Source of the DNA: Parietaria judaica
Taxonomy: Eukaryota > Streptophyta > Magnoliopsida > Rosales > Urticaceae
Assembly: GCA_954871525.1 (NCBI GenBank)
Contig: OX940862.1
Location: 45,377,732-45,441,731, forward strand
Reading direction: 5' to 3'
Length of the DNA stretch: 64,000 bases
Shown here: positions 1 to 12,204 of the stretch, one piece after another
Layout: the number at the start of each line of letters is the position of its first letter
Position numbering within the stretch: the first letter of the stretch is position 1
Notes under the pieces: model-generated
Told to the model about the DNA's origin: nothing
Databases searched by the model: none
Seen by the model: only the letters and a program-made list of their open reading frames with translations
Made by a program: the position numbers and the translations under genes

Positions 1-640
1 AAATATCATGTGGGAAATGGGTTAACCATGTGAGCCATGTTATCTACCCGTCCAGATGCATCGTTTGCCTTAAGCAAGCCATATATTAAATTATGTCTTT
101 GGTAGAATCACTGGGACCACTGTAAAAATCATTCTGAGATTCCTTAATAGGACTAAAGAATATTTTTTTTGGTTTACAATAAATTTGAGCATATGTATGT
201 TAAGTGTTACAGAGATGCCCACTTCTAAACTAACAAGGATAATTTTAAGTTTTCAGCCAGGGATATGGGTTCTTTCTGAACAGTAGTACAATCAGTTGGA
301 CAAGTACCAAGAAGTCGATAATTGTTTGACTCAACCATAAAATTGAGTACATGAATCCATGTGAGGCACCCATGGAAGATGTCTGGATTGGGAAATATGT
401 TTCTAATTTCAGTAGAGGTTCTAGCTTTGTTGAACTAGTTCCGCTCCTTTCTAAAACATCGGAACTATAAACGCAAGCCAAGGAACCTGAATAAATACCT
501 TTGAGTTTTGTTCTTTTAAAAAACTCCTTATGCAAGATATTATTAAATAAGGAGATGTAGCGGTATAATATTCGACACATATGATGTGTAACCGACTCGA
601 TGATGAAGGCCTGGTCTTAGGACAAGCATACTTGTCACAT
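1..640 (+). pseudogene. Copia element F: decayed RT end and RNase H
   Basis: This is the 3' end of a Ty1/copia pol gene, already broken at the window edge. Near position 40 the sequence reads LSTRPDASFALSK, the copia motif at the end of reverse transcriptase (usually CTRPDxSFALS). It is followed by the RNase H start (HWDHCKN, then NKDNFKFSARDMGSF), and near 520-600 by a weak match to the LIREIxxRGDV...ADPLTK stretch. Several stops and frameshifts are visible. The downstream DNA resembles the same part of copia element G near 49000-50300, so F and G belong to one family. No active product is expected. Confidence 0.7.
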
Positions 641-1756
641 TAAATATATTACTATGGAATACTTTTGAGATCTATTTGTTTTATAAGAAATTTATGATTT
701 ACATTCGAAGTTGAAATAGTTTCAGTTCAAGTAAAATTCAGATCGTTGTTATTTTTCGAAGGCATGTTTCATTGTCTAGAGTATATAAATATTATTGCTC
801 TTAAACAACATCCTTAGTCTATCATACTTGATGATCTACTAAAGGTTCCAAATTTAGTGTCGTAATAAGAAAATGAGGGAATATGTAATACATTGAAACT
901 AGTGTACATAAGGAGAGAATAATGGTTCTCGACTTTGGAGAAGTCGCATTCTTACATCACATTGACTGGATCTACGAGAACTCTGGTCGGGCATACCCAC
1001 GTTCTAGGAAGTACACATGGAAATAAAACCTTAATAAGGTGGCACTAATACCTCCTGAACAGATGACATAAATACATGATTCCTCAATTTGAGCAAAGGT
1101 CACATTACATTACCTAGCGAGTGAACTTTGAAGGCAATTAAACGCTATCCGTAATTAGTTGTTATAAAAGCTAACTTTGGGTTTGTCACAGACTTTTTTG
1201 AATGGATTGATTAATGCAAGATGATAAATGTCTCTCCTTATTAGAGTTATAGAACTCAGGGCCTTTTGTATGGAGCTGATCATAAAAGCATGGCCATGCT
1301 CAAGTTGGTAAAGTAGTTACACTTGATTAAGTTATTGATACCTAGTACAAGTAAACATGAAAATGGAAAATGACAATACATAAGTACCAAATCAATGGTG
1401 TGTTTCACTCTCCGATATGTTTAGGCAAGAAGGAATACGACTTAAGTGTATACTTTAATTATTAATTTTGTTTTCACATGGAGGATAAAATATCGGATCA
1501 CAAATTTTTTTTAGAATGGGTGTGATAATGTCTTACTAGAGAAGTCCTGCCACTTATTGATTAAAACTCATGGCCAACACTGCAAAATCCTACATGGTCA
1601 CACTGAAATCGCAACGGAAGGTGAGTACGAAGCGGAGTTTCAGAATACAAGATATTGCTGAAAGGAAAAAACTTATCAAAGGACCAATAATGGTATAAAG
1701 CACTAAAGATTGTTACTTGGAATTTAAAACCCGAAATCTTTGTGTAAGTGAGAGAT
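641..1756 (+). other. Copia F 3' untranslated region with polypurine tract
   Basis: This non-coding stretch lies between the pol remnant and the LTR start. It aligns by eye with 49620-50832 of copia G: both contain an 'actcagggcctt' box and a 'ggccaacac...aatcctac...tcacac...cgcaacgga' block. It ends in a purine-rich tract (GTAAGTGAGAGAT, 1744-1756) directly before a TGTT LTR start, which is the plus-strand priming site of the element. I see no ORF worth calling. Confidence 0.6.
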
Positions 1757-1806
1757 TGTTAGAACCTTTGCGATATAAGTACCCAAAGATTGGGCATTAA
1801 ACCTTT
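1757..1806 (+). mobile_element. First 50 bp of copia F 3' LTR
   Basis: The sequence begins TGTTAGAACC right after the polypurine tract, as a copia 3' LTR should. Only 50 bp are present before the inverted end of LTR H (TGTTGGGTTC at 1807) interrupts it. The 5 bp before the break are CCTTT. The rest of the F LTR is not recognised elsewhere in the window. Confidence 0.5.
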
Positions 1807-2976
1807 TGTTGGGTTCTGCTTCACTAGAATCCCAACTAATTAAGATTCGATTATTAAAAAGGCGTGTAGGGCAACCTCAAAAAATATTTTCACAGGAATT
1901 AAAGTCCCATACAATTAATTCCTATTACCCTATCCGGCTTACATAATAAAAAAAATTATCCCGATCGTGATATTTAATATTCGATTAACCTCACATCATA
2001 AAAAAAAATTAATCGAGCTTTTGAGTATAAATATATAATTATCGCAATCAATAAATCATTGCGTACCTTTTTTAGATTCAGATGTGCGATTCTGATCTTC
2101 GCTTTACGATTTGGGCTATGCAAAAATCTTATTGGTTTCATATTGAAGACAACCCGCACTAGGCTTCCGATGTATTCTCCGGATCTTGACCACCAAAATG
2201 TGTGGCCTCCTACTAAACAGAATCTTAAACCCTGAATCTCGACTTTCACCGGGATAAAAATCCATAGAGAAAATGGCAGAAACCTAGAGAGAGAATTTTC
2301 AATTATAGAGACCGAGTGTGGTTTTAGGCTTATCGAGCACTCCTATTTATAGGGAATGGCCGAACCACTTTGAGAAAATCTCTCAACTAATCATGAGATA
2401 TTTACTCAACAACGTGGAAATATTCACTTAAATATTTGATTGAATAATTAAATCAATTAAAGAATTAATCCAAAACAAATATTTTTTAGAAAATAATATA
2501 AAAGATTTAACAATTTTTTTTTATATTTTTAAGATTTATTTAATTTAAATTTGCATGTATTAATATAATTTGAATATTATATATAATTCTTTGATTTAAA
2601 TATTTCACGTATAAATACAAATAATATGCACCATAAAACCGTGGTAATCTTTATTTTCACGGTTTTATGGTGCATTTTTTAAATTTTGATTAAATAATAG
2701 TGTCATTTTTGGCCTAAAGCCAAAATTGTTATTCTCATAAATCTCAAATCGTTTGTCAGAATGACACGATTCAAAAACATAAATTGATCAAAATTTAATT
2801 TCCTACAGCACCAGAGTTGTCGAAGGAAAAATTCATTATTTTTTTCCGTTTCTGTGTTTGACCAAAACTTTGGTATTTTTTCTATACCAGGGTGATCATG
2901 ATTTTCACATGACCTAGTCACAAATCATATTTGACAAGTTCTATTCTATGTTATAAAACATAATATTTGCAGTGTT
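1807..2976 (-). mobile_element. Copia H 3' LTR, terminal segment (R/U5 side)
   Basis: Read on the minus strand this is the end of a large copia LTR that starts at 27843 (TGTTGGACATACATG) and ends here in AACCCAACA at 1807. It has a TATA box (CCTATAAATAGG, plus-strand 2341-2353). It is the same LTR as the segments at 25487-26317 and 27682-27843, separated from them by later insertions. Continuity is supported by the A1 target-site duplication (GTGTT at 2972-2976, GTTTT at 25487-25491) and by similarity in internal order to family A LTRs. A second copy of this LTR end lies at 63836-64000. Confidence 0.65.
2627..2674. repeat. Perfect 17-bp inverted repeat in LTR H
   Basis: The arms TGCACCATAAAACCGTG (2627-2643) and its exact reverse complement (2658-2674) are separated by 14 bases. 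This makes a perfect hairpin inside the LTR of copia H. No other copy was noticed in the window. The function is unknown. Confidence 0.85.
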
Positions 2977-4490
2977 TGTTGGACATGAGTGTCCTTAAAC
3001 AAGATATTTATCCATTCATCAAAGATTATGACAAGTCATTGAATAAAGATGGTACTTATTATAGTTTCTGGTAGAGTAAAAAAAAATGTTTGTATCCTTA
3101 GTTCATAAAAGATGCAATTATTTTATTATTATCACAACAGTGTCAATGTGAGGAATAATTAATAATCATAATAAATGAGCTTAAAACGTCTGTGACCCGA
3201 TTAACTGGGTGGGAGCCCATTAATCGTGTATGGTCATCAATGTGAGTAAGTGACAATCCTATTCTGGATTATGTGTGTGTGTCACACTCACTAGAAGTGC
3301 ATTAAGTGAGAAGTGTCTTCATACTAGACTGGACCTGACTTAAACTCAAGAAGTTGTCATATAGGACCGTCACTGATAACTTGAAGTTGAGTCACAAATA
3401 GATGATCAAATGGATATTAGCTCTAAGTCCTGAGTGATCTTCAGTCCGAGCTACTGGCTTGATTGTTCTTTGATTTAACCATTAAAGAACACAAGATATT
3501 ACCGCTGTTCCCAACACTATTATTTTGGGAACATGATAGTCAGTAGTAAGGGTAGCTTGATCATAGACACGGGTATCACACAGCTCTCTTTAGGGCCATG
3601 ATGGTTCCCTTAGTTGTCATTGGTGAGAAGTGAGAGGTACCCGTGCGCAACTTATGAATCGAAACCATAAGTGGGTTTCTCATAATATTACTGACTGAGT
3701 CATGGAGGAAAAATGCAATGAGAGGCATTACGGTAAAATCCGCCTTTTCATGTGTGAATAATCAAGTGAAAGAACAATAACCCGAATTTGATTGTATCAA
3801 TGGACACCCAGATGTATAAAAGGAATAATATATACCGTATCACTAAAGAGTGCAGCCTCGGGTCTATCGTGGAATCATTTCAAGGTTTGACGAAGAACTA
3901 GCAATTCGTTGGAGCTTAAGTGATACAGGTCCATGGTCCCCAGGATAACTCAGTAATGGATGATACGTACGTGATTAAAATAGGTTCTGGATAATGTTTT
4001 ATCATTTGGGTAGACTTATAAAACTGAAAGGTCTGTGGCAGATGTCAGATAGTTTTATCGTCAGCGCAGCAAAAGTACCATATTTTGGTACATAGAATTA
4101 ACAGATAAAAAGAAATTTATAATTTAGATTTTTTATCATAACCATGTTATAAATTAAATTCTAAGCAACTTTGGTTTTTGAACCAAGTCATTTCGACTTA
4201 CGGTTTGTGATTTATGGATTTTCTAAGTTTATGCTCGGTTCGATAAACTATGAAATTAAATCACATGTCACGAATTTAAATGATGGTGTGGCACCATGGC
4301 ATTTTAATGTGTGATATTTAGATCAAGAATTATTACTATAATTTAATTATTTGGATTTAAATATTTATATCTTATTAATAATTAATTAGTAATTAATAGA
4401 TTTATATAAATAAATAAAACATATATTTATATATTTAAAATGTCTAAAATTAGAATTAGGGTTTGGTTATTTGAAACCCAAGAAAATTCG
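2977..4490 (+). mobile_element. Solo LTR A1, left part
   Basis: This begins TGTTGGACATGAGTGTCC and follows the same sequence order as solo LTRs A2 (5661) and A4 (34759). It is cut at 4490 by the LTR of gypsy element B and resumes at 24245. Reassembled length is about 2.76 kb, close to 2686 bp for A2 and 2721 bp for A4. The flanking 5-mers are GTGTT (2972-2976) and GTTTT (25487-25491), a TSD with one mismatch. No internal retrotransposon region is present, so this is a solo LTR. The family's coding part is not in this window. Confidence 0.8.
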
Positions 4491-4888
4491 TGTTGACGTG
4501 GTTTCGCACGCCAACGGTCGAGTGTACTATGAATAGGATTTCGATTTGAATATGCTAAGATTTTTGTGGATCCTGACCTCCGCGTCGTCAATACTATCAA
4601 AGATTACACACGAAATTAAAGAACGAAGAAAATAAAAAAAACACCAGAGTTTTTTTAGAGAGGTTCGTCCCAGTATGGTAGTTGACTACGTCCTCTGTAC
4701 GTTTATTGCTTTTTGAAAGATTGATCAATCAGAACCACAAGCCAATTCTTGATAGATCGAAAATGAAAGAAAAACACTCTGAAGATATGAATTCACACAG
4801 ACTCTCTTCTCTCAATGGTGGATGATTGTGTGCGTGTAGAAGGGCTGCCTTCTTGCTTTTATAGACGCCTGGCTTGTCCCGGTTGGAG
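4491..4888 (-). mobile_element. Element B 3' LTR remnant (R/U5 and TATA region)
   Basis: Position 4491 onward matches 23049 onward (TGTTGACGTGGTTTCGCACG...) until about 4888, where the two diverge after a TTGGAG stretch. The 5' LTR copy is about 1196 bp, so roughly 800 bp of U3 and the polypurine tract are missing here. The TATA-like CTTTTATAGACG is just retained. The deletion lies on the side facing the antisense ORF. Confidence 0.75.
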
Positions 4889-5263
4889 TATAAATTCACT
4901 CGAGTGCTATCAATCAAAGGTCCAATCAATCGAGTCTTTGCTCTGCCCAGGACGTCTTTTTAAATTCAGGTAACCGCCTCTTTCTTTTCCTATTTAAGCA
5001 CTCTTCTTCTTTCCTTCTTCAGTTTTGCATTCGAGAAGAAAGAATACAGAGTCTCTCTCGCCATTGTTGAACTGCGCTTTCCTTTTGAGCTCTAGTCTAG
5101 GTTTTCAGGTTCTCCTCTTGCTTTTTCTTCCTACTTCGTAGGTTCTAATTTCATTCTCAAGTTGGATAGGCTAGTTCTGTTTGTTGGTTGTTTAGATTTT
5201 GAGTTTCTAGGTTTTTGGTTATAGATCTGGGTTCGAGGGCTTGAGTTTTTGGGTTTCATAGAG
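4889..5263 (+). promoter_or_regulatory. Likely promoter and 5' leader of the antisense ORF of B
   Basis: This stretch is between the 3' LTR remnant and the ATG at 5264. It contains a TATA-like CTATTTAAG (about 4990-4998), then a pyrimidine-rich CTTCTTC...CTTCTTCAG tract and a typical plant leader. The position about 270 bp upstream of the first in-frame ATG fits an independent plus-strand promoter for the extra ORF. This is inference from sequence character only. Confidence 0.4.
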
Positions 5264-5660
5264 ATGGCTGAGAGTACTAAAGCCAAGAAAGGTAAGTCTA
5301 GGGCCCCAATTCTGGTCTCGGAATTCCTCCAGACTGAATCTCATAGGTCTAGGTGAGAGAGAATGATATTGCTAGGCTTGAATCGGACTATGGTATTTTG
5401 GAGGCTATTCCTCTTCAGGTACCAGACTCCGATGAGTTTACGGATTCGATCAGGGATGATTGAGTTTGCATTTACGAGAGGTACTTTCAGGATTGTGGGT
5501 TGAGGTTTCCGATCCCTAGAGCCATCCTTAGGTATGTTAATCAGATGGACATTTCTTTGGCTCAATTGAACCCGAATACGTATAGGATCCTAATAGTCTA
5601 CTTAATTAGGTGTAAGGAAGAGAATATAGAGCTTCCTCTGCTCGATATGCTTCAGGTCTT

Positions 5661-8346
5661 TGTTGGACATATGTGTCCTTAAACAAGATATTTTATCCAT
5701 TTGTAAAAGATTATGACAAGTCGTTGAATAAAGATGATGCTTATTATGATAATCTTATTATAGTTTCTGGTAGAGTAAAATAGAATGTTTGATTCCTTAG
5801 TTCATGAAGGATGCAATTATGTTATTATTATCACAATAGAGTCAATGTGAGGAAGAATTAATAATCATAATAAATGAACTTAAAATGTCCGTGACCTGAT
5901 CAACTGGGTGGGAGCCCATTAATCGTATAAGGTCATTAATGTGACTAAGTGATAATCCTATTCTGGATTTTGTGTGTGTCACACTCACTAGAAGCGCATT
6001 AAGTATGAAGTGTCTTCATACTGGACTGGACCTGACTTAAACTCCGGAAGTTATCATATATGACCTTCACTGATAACTTGGAGTTGAGTCACTAGTAGAT
6101 GATCAAATGGATATTCGATCTAAGTCCTGAGTGATCTTGAGTCCAAGCTGCTGGCTTGATTGTTCTTTGATTTAACCGTTAAAGAATACGAAATATTACC
6201 GCTGTTCCCAACACTATTATTTTAGGAACATGATAGTCAGCAGTAAGGGTAGCTTGGTCATAGACATGGGCATCACACAACTCTCTTCAGAGTGATGATG
6301 ATTCCCTTGATTGTCGGCGGTGAGAAGTGAGAGGTACCCGTGCGCAACTTATGAATCGAAAACCATAAGTGGGTTACTCATAATATTACTGACTGAGTCA
6401 AGGATGAAAATGCAATGAGGGGCATAACGGTAGAAACCGCCTGGTCGTGTGTGGATCATCAAGTGAAAGATCAATAACCCGAATTTGATTGTATCAATGG
6501 ACACCCTTCTGTTATAAAGGGAGTAATATATACCGTATCACTAAAGAGTGCAGCCTCGGGTCTATAGTGGAATCACTTCGAGGTTTGACGAACAACTAGC
6601 AGTTCGTTGGAGCTTGAGTGATACGGGTCCATGGTCCCCAGGATAGCTCCGTAACGGATGAAATGTACGTGATTAAAATACATTATGGATAATTTTTAAT
6701 CATTTGGCTTGACTTATAAAACTGAAAGGTCTTTGGCAGACGTCAGATAGTTTTATTGTTAGCGTGGCAAAAGTACCCTATTTTGGTACACGAAATTAAC
6801 TGATAAAAAAAAGTTATAATTTAGATTTTCTATCAGCACCATGTTGTTGTAAATTAATTTCTAAGCAACTTTGCTTTTTGAACCAAGTCATTTCGACTTA
6901 CGGTTAGTGATTTATGGATTTTCTAAGTTTATGATCGGTTCGATAAACTTTGAAATTGAATCACGTGTCACGAATTTAAATGATGGTGTGGCACCATGAT
7001 ATTTTAATATGTGATATTGAGATCAGGAATAATTAATATAATTTAATTATTTGGATTTAATTATTAATATCTTATTAATAATTAATTAATAATTAATAGA
7101 TTTATATTAATAAATAAAAATATATATTTATATATATTCATATGTGTAAATTCGAATTAGGGTTTGGTATATGAAACCCTAGCTAAATTCGAATGGCATG
7201 ATTTGGTATTTCCATATTTGCGGCATAAGAACCAAATATTTTGGTATTTTAGCAAATCCCTAAAATCAATATTATCCATTGGATCGGTTATGATTTAATA
7301 TCAACCGTTAGATTAGGATATTGATAAATTTGAAATAAATGACTTGGTGACCAAGTTTTATTTTTCGAATTTGGTTAATTAATTGTATCCTTTAGATCGG
7401 TCTAAGATTCAATCTTTACAGTCGGATTAAAAAATTAATTAATTATATATATCTATATATATATTCGAATTATAGTTGATCCATTAGATCGGTTTAAAGA
7501 TTTATCTCAACCATTGGATCTAGATAATGATAATTCGAATTTTATTATATATATATATATGATAATTCGAATTTTATACTGATAAGAAGATAAGATTGGA
7601 TTTTTTATTTATCCAAATATTTCTTATTAATTAAATCCCTAATTAATTATATCCATTGGATTTAGATGAGATTAAATATGGACCATTGGATTAAAATAAT
7701 TAATTATATTTAATTAATAGAATTCAAAATTAGGGAGGAAAATTCTCCAATTCGGTTTCCGGTTTTGAGTTTATAAATAGGAGGCTCATTCTACACATTT
7801 TTCACTCCTTTCCCCAGAGAAAAATTCGAACTGTCCCTCTTCCTCAGGGTCTGCGAATTTTCTCTTTGATCTCTTTCTTCTGGTTCGGCTTAGGAGACTA
7901 TTTCTCCGGAAGCTTAAAAAGAACCATTAGTTAAGATTTTGCGACCGAGTCCTGCCGGCGAAGCCCACGCTTCCGTACGAGGATTCCAGGAGAATATCCC
8001 GGAAGATCACGGGAGTTTCCCTCAGCACCGGCGGAGCCCTGCCCGATTCAGAGCGCGCAGCCGGAAATCGTCATACGAGGTACGGCCTTATGCATTGGGT
8101 TAATAAATGCAAAAATTTACTGCTTTCTATTTATTTCATATTATGACGAGTTTATTAATAATGATTTATGAATATTAAATTACATAATATTTATCAGATC
8201 TTGGGATATGGTCATTATCCGATATTCGGACCGTTGTACGGATAACAAGTTTTTCCGCTTTAAAATAATTTTTTAAATGTTACCCAGACGGTTCGGAGGT
8301 ATAACTCATGATAATTTTTACGGAATCCGAGACGTGATTCCCAACA
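5661..8346 (+). mobile_element. Solo LTR A2 with perfect TSD GTCTT
   Basis: This runs from TGTTGGACATATGTG to GATTCCCAACA, 2686 bp, flanked on both sides by GTCTT (5656-5660 and 8347-8351). It splits the conserved domain of the antisense ORF of B: the reading continues from LLDMLQVF directly into TTKRNPKAAGRFY across it. There is no internal region, so it arose by LTR-LTR recombination after insertion. AT-rich middle sections with several short TA tracts are typical of the family. Confidence 0.92.
7772..7779 (+). promoter_or_regulatory. TATA box of LTR A2
   Basis: TATAAATA lies about 570 bp before the LTR end, followed by CTACACATTTTTCACTCC. The same box is at about 15520 in the duplicated copy, at 36911 in A4 and, slightly altered (CTATAACTAGG), near 24912 in A1. 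It points along the plus strand toward the 3' exons of the antisense ORF. Confidence 0.6.
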
Positions 8347-10801
8347 GTCTTTACGACCAAGAGAAATCCTAAGGCTGCGGGTAGGTTTTATATATCTGTT
8401 TAGGGTCACAAGGGTGACTTTGTTCGGGGAATTTCGAACAAGGACGATAACTGGCAAGATAGGTATTTCTTTTTCAAGCTGTATTTAGGGTCCTTTGATA
8501 CGTGGACAGCGTATGTTAACAAATGGGCGCACGAGATTGGTAACTTTTATAGTTTTATTTCGCTCGGCTTTTCTTTTCTGTTCGAACATATTTTTCTGAT
8601 CGTGTTCTTTGGTGAGTTTTTCAGATCGTACGGGTAAAAAGGTGAGGTCGATTCCTCTTGGTGCGGTGTGGAAGGCTAGGAAAGGAATTCTCTTTTCGAG
8701 TGGAGGGATAGAGTGGAAGGAGCTCTCCGAAAAGAGGTTTTTCGACGCTGGGTTGTGGAAGCCTGCTCCGAACACCACCTACGTTCCTTATTACGAGCGT
8801 GTGCTGTTTTCTAGCAGCGAAGATGAAGGTATGTATCTAGCAAAATATTTTTTGATTTTTGGTCGGGAGAATATTAAAGAGTTTGTTTGTAGGCAGATTC
8901 GATGGAGCCGAACTATAGGGAGATCGGGGCTCAGAGGGCAGCTGCCAAGGGTGCAGAGAAGGAGAAGGCCAAGGACAAGGGCAAGGGAGTTCTAATCTCT
9001 GAAGAGGTTTCTGGTCGGATTGAGCCAACCAAAGGAAAGAAGAGGGCCTCCGAACCGACCAGGACCATCCCCGAGAAGGGAGCCACCCGAGGGGAAGATC
9101 CCACTCTGCCCAAGGAGACACGAGAAGCAGCTCCTGACCCGGAGGTTGATGCGAAGGTTTCGGGGACCATTCTTTGTGCGGCCGAACATCAGGCTGCTCA
9201 GGCCGTAGCTGAAAGGCGGTTCGTCGAGTTATCCGACGAGGAACCTATCCTGCCGACGGTGGGGACTTCGGAGCTTCTAGTCTCGTCTGGTTTGGCCCCA
9301 GTGGTTTCGAGTTCTCTGGTTAAGCGGGCTCGATCCTAGGAAGAAGAAGCGGCGTGCAAGAAGCCGAAGGGGGACAAGCATCCCCCAAAATATGGGAGTG
9401 AGTAATTGCCGAAGGGTGTTCGGCCATCATCCGGGGCACCACGACCTGCTGGTGCTAATCCGTTGACCAAGGGCCAAGGTTCTTCGAAGCGCAAGGCCGT
9501 TCAGAAGAAGTTGGCTGGTCGGGATAGGCCTGTAGTCGGGACTTACTAGAAAAGCCCGTAGTTGTTCTGCAGCTGGGGGGCCGAAGCCTCAGCCCGACCC
9601 GTCAAGAGCGGCCAAGGTGTCCTGGTACAGGGAGAAAGGACTTTACGATGCCCCCGGGATAGCTGGGAATTCGCTGAAGTAGCTGAACAGCGGGGGGGTC
9701 TCTCCTGTGAAGGATGCTGAGGTTACTCAGCCTCGGGCGTAAAACTCTTTTGCAGCCAAGGTGAGCGGAGGGCAAGGCTTCACTTTTTTTTTTTATATAA
9801 CTTTCCTTGAAAATTTTCTGAAGGTTTTGTTTTTTCTTTTGTTGACAGCTCGGTGCGTCTGCCAACGACATGATCCTGAGGTATAAGGCCTCGATCAACG
9901 AGTTGAAGGCGATGTTGGCGGTGGCTGAGGGGGAGGAGGCCAAGGCTGAATTGGCCGAGAAGAAGGAGGAGCTTGCTCGGGTGAATTTTGAGCTAGAAGA
10001 ATGTTCCGGGCAGCTAGCTGCGAGGAAGATGGAAATCGTCGAGCTATAGCGTTTGATCGCCGCTCGAGAGAGCAAGATCAAGGATTTGGAGATCACTTAA
10101 TTGGATCTCCGGTAGAAACTCTCTATCGCCTCCGCCTTGGTCTGTGAGTCCAAACGAACGAGAACAAGGTCATCGGGATGCTTACTACTTCCGATGCCAA
10201 GTTGAGCCGGGCTGAGAGAGATCTCAGGTCGGTGAGTGACGAGCTCATTCTGGTGAAGGTGGAGCACGACTATGCATCCCAGGCGTTGGAGAAGACTCAG
10301 GAGGAAGCGGCTGCCGACAAAGAAGCCATCAAGGCTGTCCGCCGCAAGTATAGGAAGCGGGTCCAGCAGAGGGACGCAGTGATTTCTCGACACCAAGAAG
10401 TGGCCTATCAGACCAAGCTCCTGCACCAGGTTCAAGGTAATCTGGCCCTTGTTGGTGAACTTCTTGAGGAGAAGCTCACCGACTCAGAGAGCGAGTTAGA
10501 GGTCCTCAAAGAGGACAAGTCCGAATTTGAAGACTTTCTGGCAGCGAAGCCGGTGCCCTTGGTGGACTCGCCAATCCTCTCCCCAAATCTCGAACTGACT
10601 GAGAATGCTGATGATGCAGATCAGAGGACCCAGGTAGACCCTTCTGACCTTGTAGAGCCGATCCTCGCGGAGCCCGGGGCGACTTCTTGCAATCCTGCTT
10701 CGAACTCAGCCGAGCCCAGCCTCTTACCCCCGACCGAGCCGATGCCGACCGGGCAAGAACAGGCCGACCCGACCATGCACGAGGCTCAGACCGACGGTTG
10801 A

Positions 10802-11096
10802 AGGATTTTGCAACAACCAATTTTTTTTTTAATTTTTTTTTTATATTTAATAAGTTTTGAACAATTTTCCTGCCCGTGGTTAGGGCTTTTCCTTCGGCTG
10901 GTCATGGGACCTGAACTCTTCTTTTTGTAATCTCCTTTTTCCTTTCTGTCATACTCTGCCCGTGGTTAGGGCTTATTATTTTTATGCATCGTTATTTCTC
11001 TTCTATTTTGATATCCGCTTACTTTTTGCTATTATATTCCTATAAAAAATTATATTCCTTTATATGTTGCTGTTATTTTTCTTAAAAACTCATATA

Positions 11097-11133
<37 letters not shown>

Positions 11134-11475
11134 AACATATACGGAGTTATTTGATGATATTGTTTGTGACAAATATTGGAATGTATCCGATGAGGAAATT
11201 TTGGGTCTTATTTTGTAAATGTAATGGCTATTTGAAAGAGATAATTAAATTGATACGATAAAAGATAATAGAAGATTAAATTGATATGGTAAAAGATAGT
11301 TAAGTTGATACCTTGAAGGTTTCTCGAGCACGACAGTTGGATGTGGTTCTTCAAGCATTTTTGCTGAGGGTTGATTGATTCGAGTAAAAATCTCTGGATA
11401 TCCGATTCGTTATCCGAGCTTCTATGCTATATGAGAGGAAAAAGTATTGTATTCGTACAAACGTTATAAGTGAGG
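10802..11475. other. Non-coding spacer of B with (TA)n microsatellite
   Basis: This lies between the stop of the antisense ORF and the 39-bp array. It contains a repeated 'TGCCCGTGGTTAGGGCTT' box (near 10871 and 10956), poly-T runs and a (TA)n tract at about 11101-11130 that is 8 bp shorter in the second copy (near 18841-18870). I see no gene. Confidence 0.6.
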
Positions 11476-11684
11476 GGGTGTGATGCCCGAGGAAGTGTGT
11501 TACTTGCGATGAGAGGGTATGGTACCCGAGCAAGTATGTTACTTGTAATGGAAGGGTATGGTACCCGAGCAAGTATGCGACTTGCGAGGAAAGGGTATGG
11601 TACCCGAGCAAGTATGTAACTTGTGGGAGGGTATGGTACCCGAGCAAGTATGCGACTTGCGAGGAAAAGGTATGATACCCGATT
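11476..11684. repeat. 39-bp tandem array downstream of B integrase
   Basis: About five units of 36-39 bp share the core GGTATGGTACCCGAGCAAG followed by TATG(T/C)(T/G)ACTTG. Because 39 is a multiple of three, a shadow ORF with LLGYHTLSSQVAY repeats appears on the minus strand; it is not a gene. In element order the array lies between integrase and the antisense ORF. Confidence 0.85.
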
Positions 11685-12017
11685 AGGTGGACTAGATTTT
11701 TTATAGGTAAGCTATATTTTAAGGACAAGATAAGTAACTTATCGCGTTGCTCGTGTTTGCTTTCTTGCTTGACACTTTTAATATAAGGAAGTATTAATTA
11801 TTTTTAAACAGCTGGCTACTTGGGTATTTCTCTTGTATTTAATTCAATTTGAGGGTCGATCTTTCAATTAAGAATTTCGGTTGAGGTCGGGGGGTGTGTG
11901 GTTGTTTTGTTTATTGGGGCTGCGTTCGACCGTCGTCTATTTGGTTGAATTGCCTATGTACCCCATTCTTTCGGGATCCAGCCATTACGTAGTTCATGGG
12001 AAGTCAGTCTCTGACTT

Positions 12018-12203
12018 TTAAGCGTAATATTTTCTAAGGTGCATAGCATTCCAGCTGCAGAGGACTCTTGATCTGTCCGGGGTAGCTAGCTTGTATACAC
12101 CAGGTTTTACTACTTTAGAAACGATATAAGGTCCTTCCCAGTTAGCCCCCAACTTACCGGCATTGAGTTTGGCTGTGTTCTGGAAGACCTTTCTGAGGAC
12201 CAA
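12018..12203 (-). pseudogene. Integrase C-terminal fragment of B (copy 1)
   Basis: The minus-strand reading QLVLRKVFQNT...LGANWEGPYIVSKVV...SWNAMHLRKYYA is the C-terminal end of a plant gypsy integrase, including the GPY module (NWEGPY). It ends at a natural stop at 12018. The rest of integrase, RT and protease are missing; directly upstream in element order lies an inverted A-type LTR (12205-14120). The same fragment is at 19758-19943. Confidence 0.85.
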
Positions 12204-12204
12204 T

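Larger units (their letters stand above)
5264..10801 (+). pseudogene. Antisense extra ORF of element B ('putative gypsy-type transposon' protein)
   Basis: A multi-exon ORF opposite in strand to gag and integrase. It starts MAESTKAKKGKSRAPIL and contains RFPIPRAILRYVNQMDISL and later RYFFFKLYLGSFDTWTAYV, motifs of the plant protein family annotated as putative gypsy-type transposon or Transposase_28. A basic/acidic linker, a long coiled coil (from about 9850, e.g. ELKAMLAVAEGEEAKAELA) and an acidic proline-rich tail ending at 10801 follow. Introns fit 8540-8624, 8829-8896 and 9761-9848; the first keeps frame in phase 1. Stops near 5356, 5461, 8400 and 9338, and LTR A2 inserted at 5661-8346, make it dead. 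Such ORFs between pol and the 3' LTR are known in Tat-lineage elements; their role is unknown. Confidence 0.7.

Noticed and set aside
8485..9208. Several overlapping ORFs of 62-97 codons on both strands (and copies at 16233-16956)
   Set aside because: Other-frame readings across the exons of the antisense ORF of B; only the 8609 and 8902 frames carry the conserved reading.
5264..10801. Independent host gene
   Set aside because: It lies within the LTRs of element B, shows Transposase_28-like motifs typical of gypsy extra ORFs, and carries many stops.
11351..11728. Minus-strand 125-codon ORF with LLGYHTLSSQVAY repeats (also at 19091-19468)
   Set aside because: Product of the 39-bp array; no conserved domain and no place in the element's gene order.
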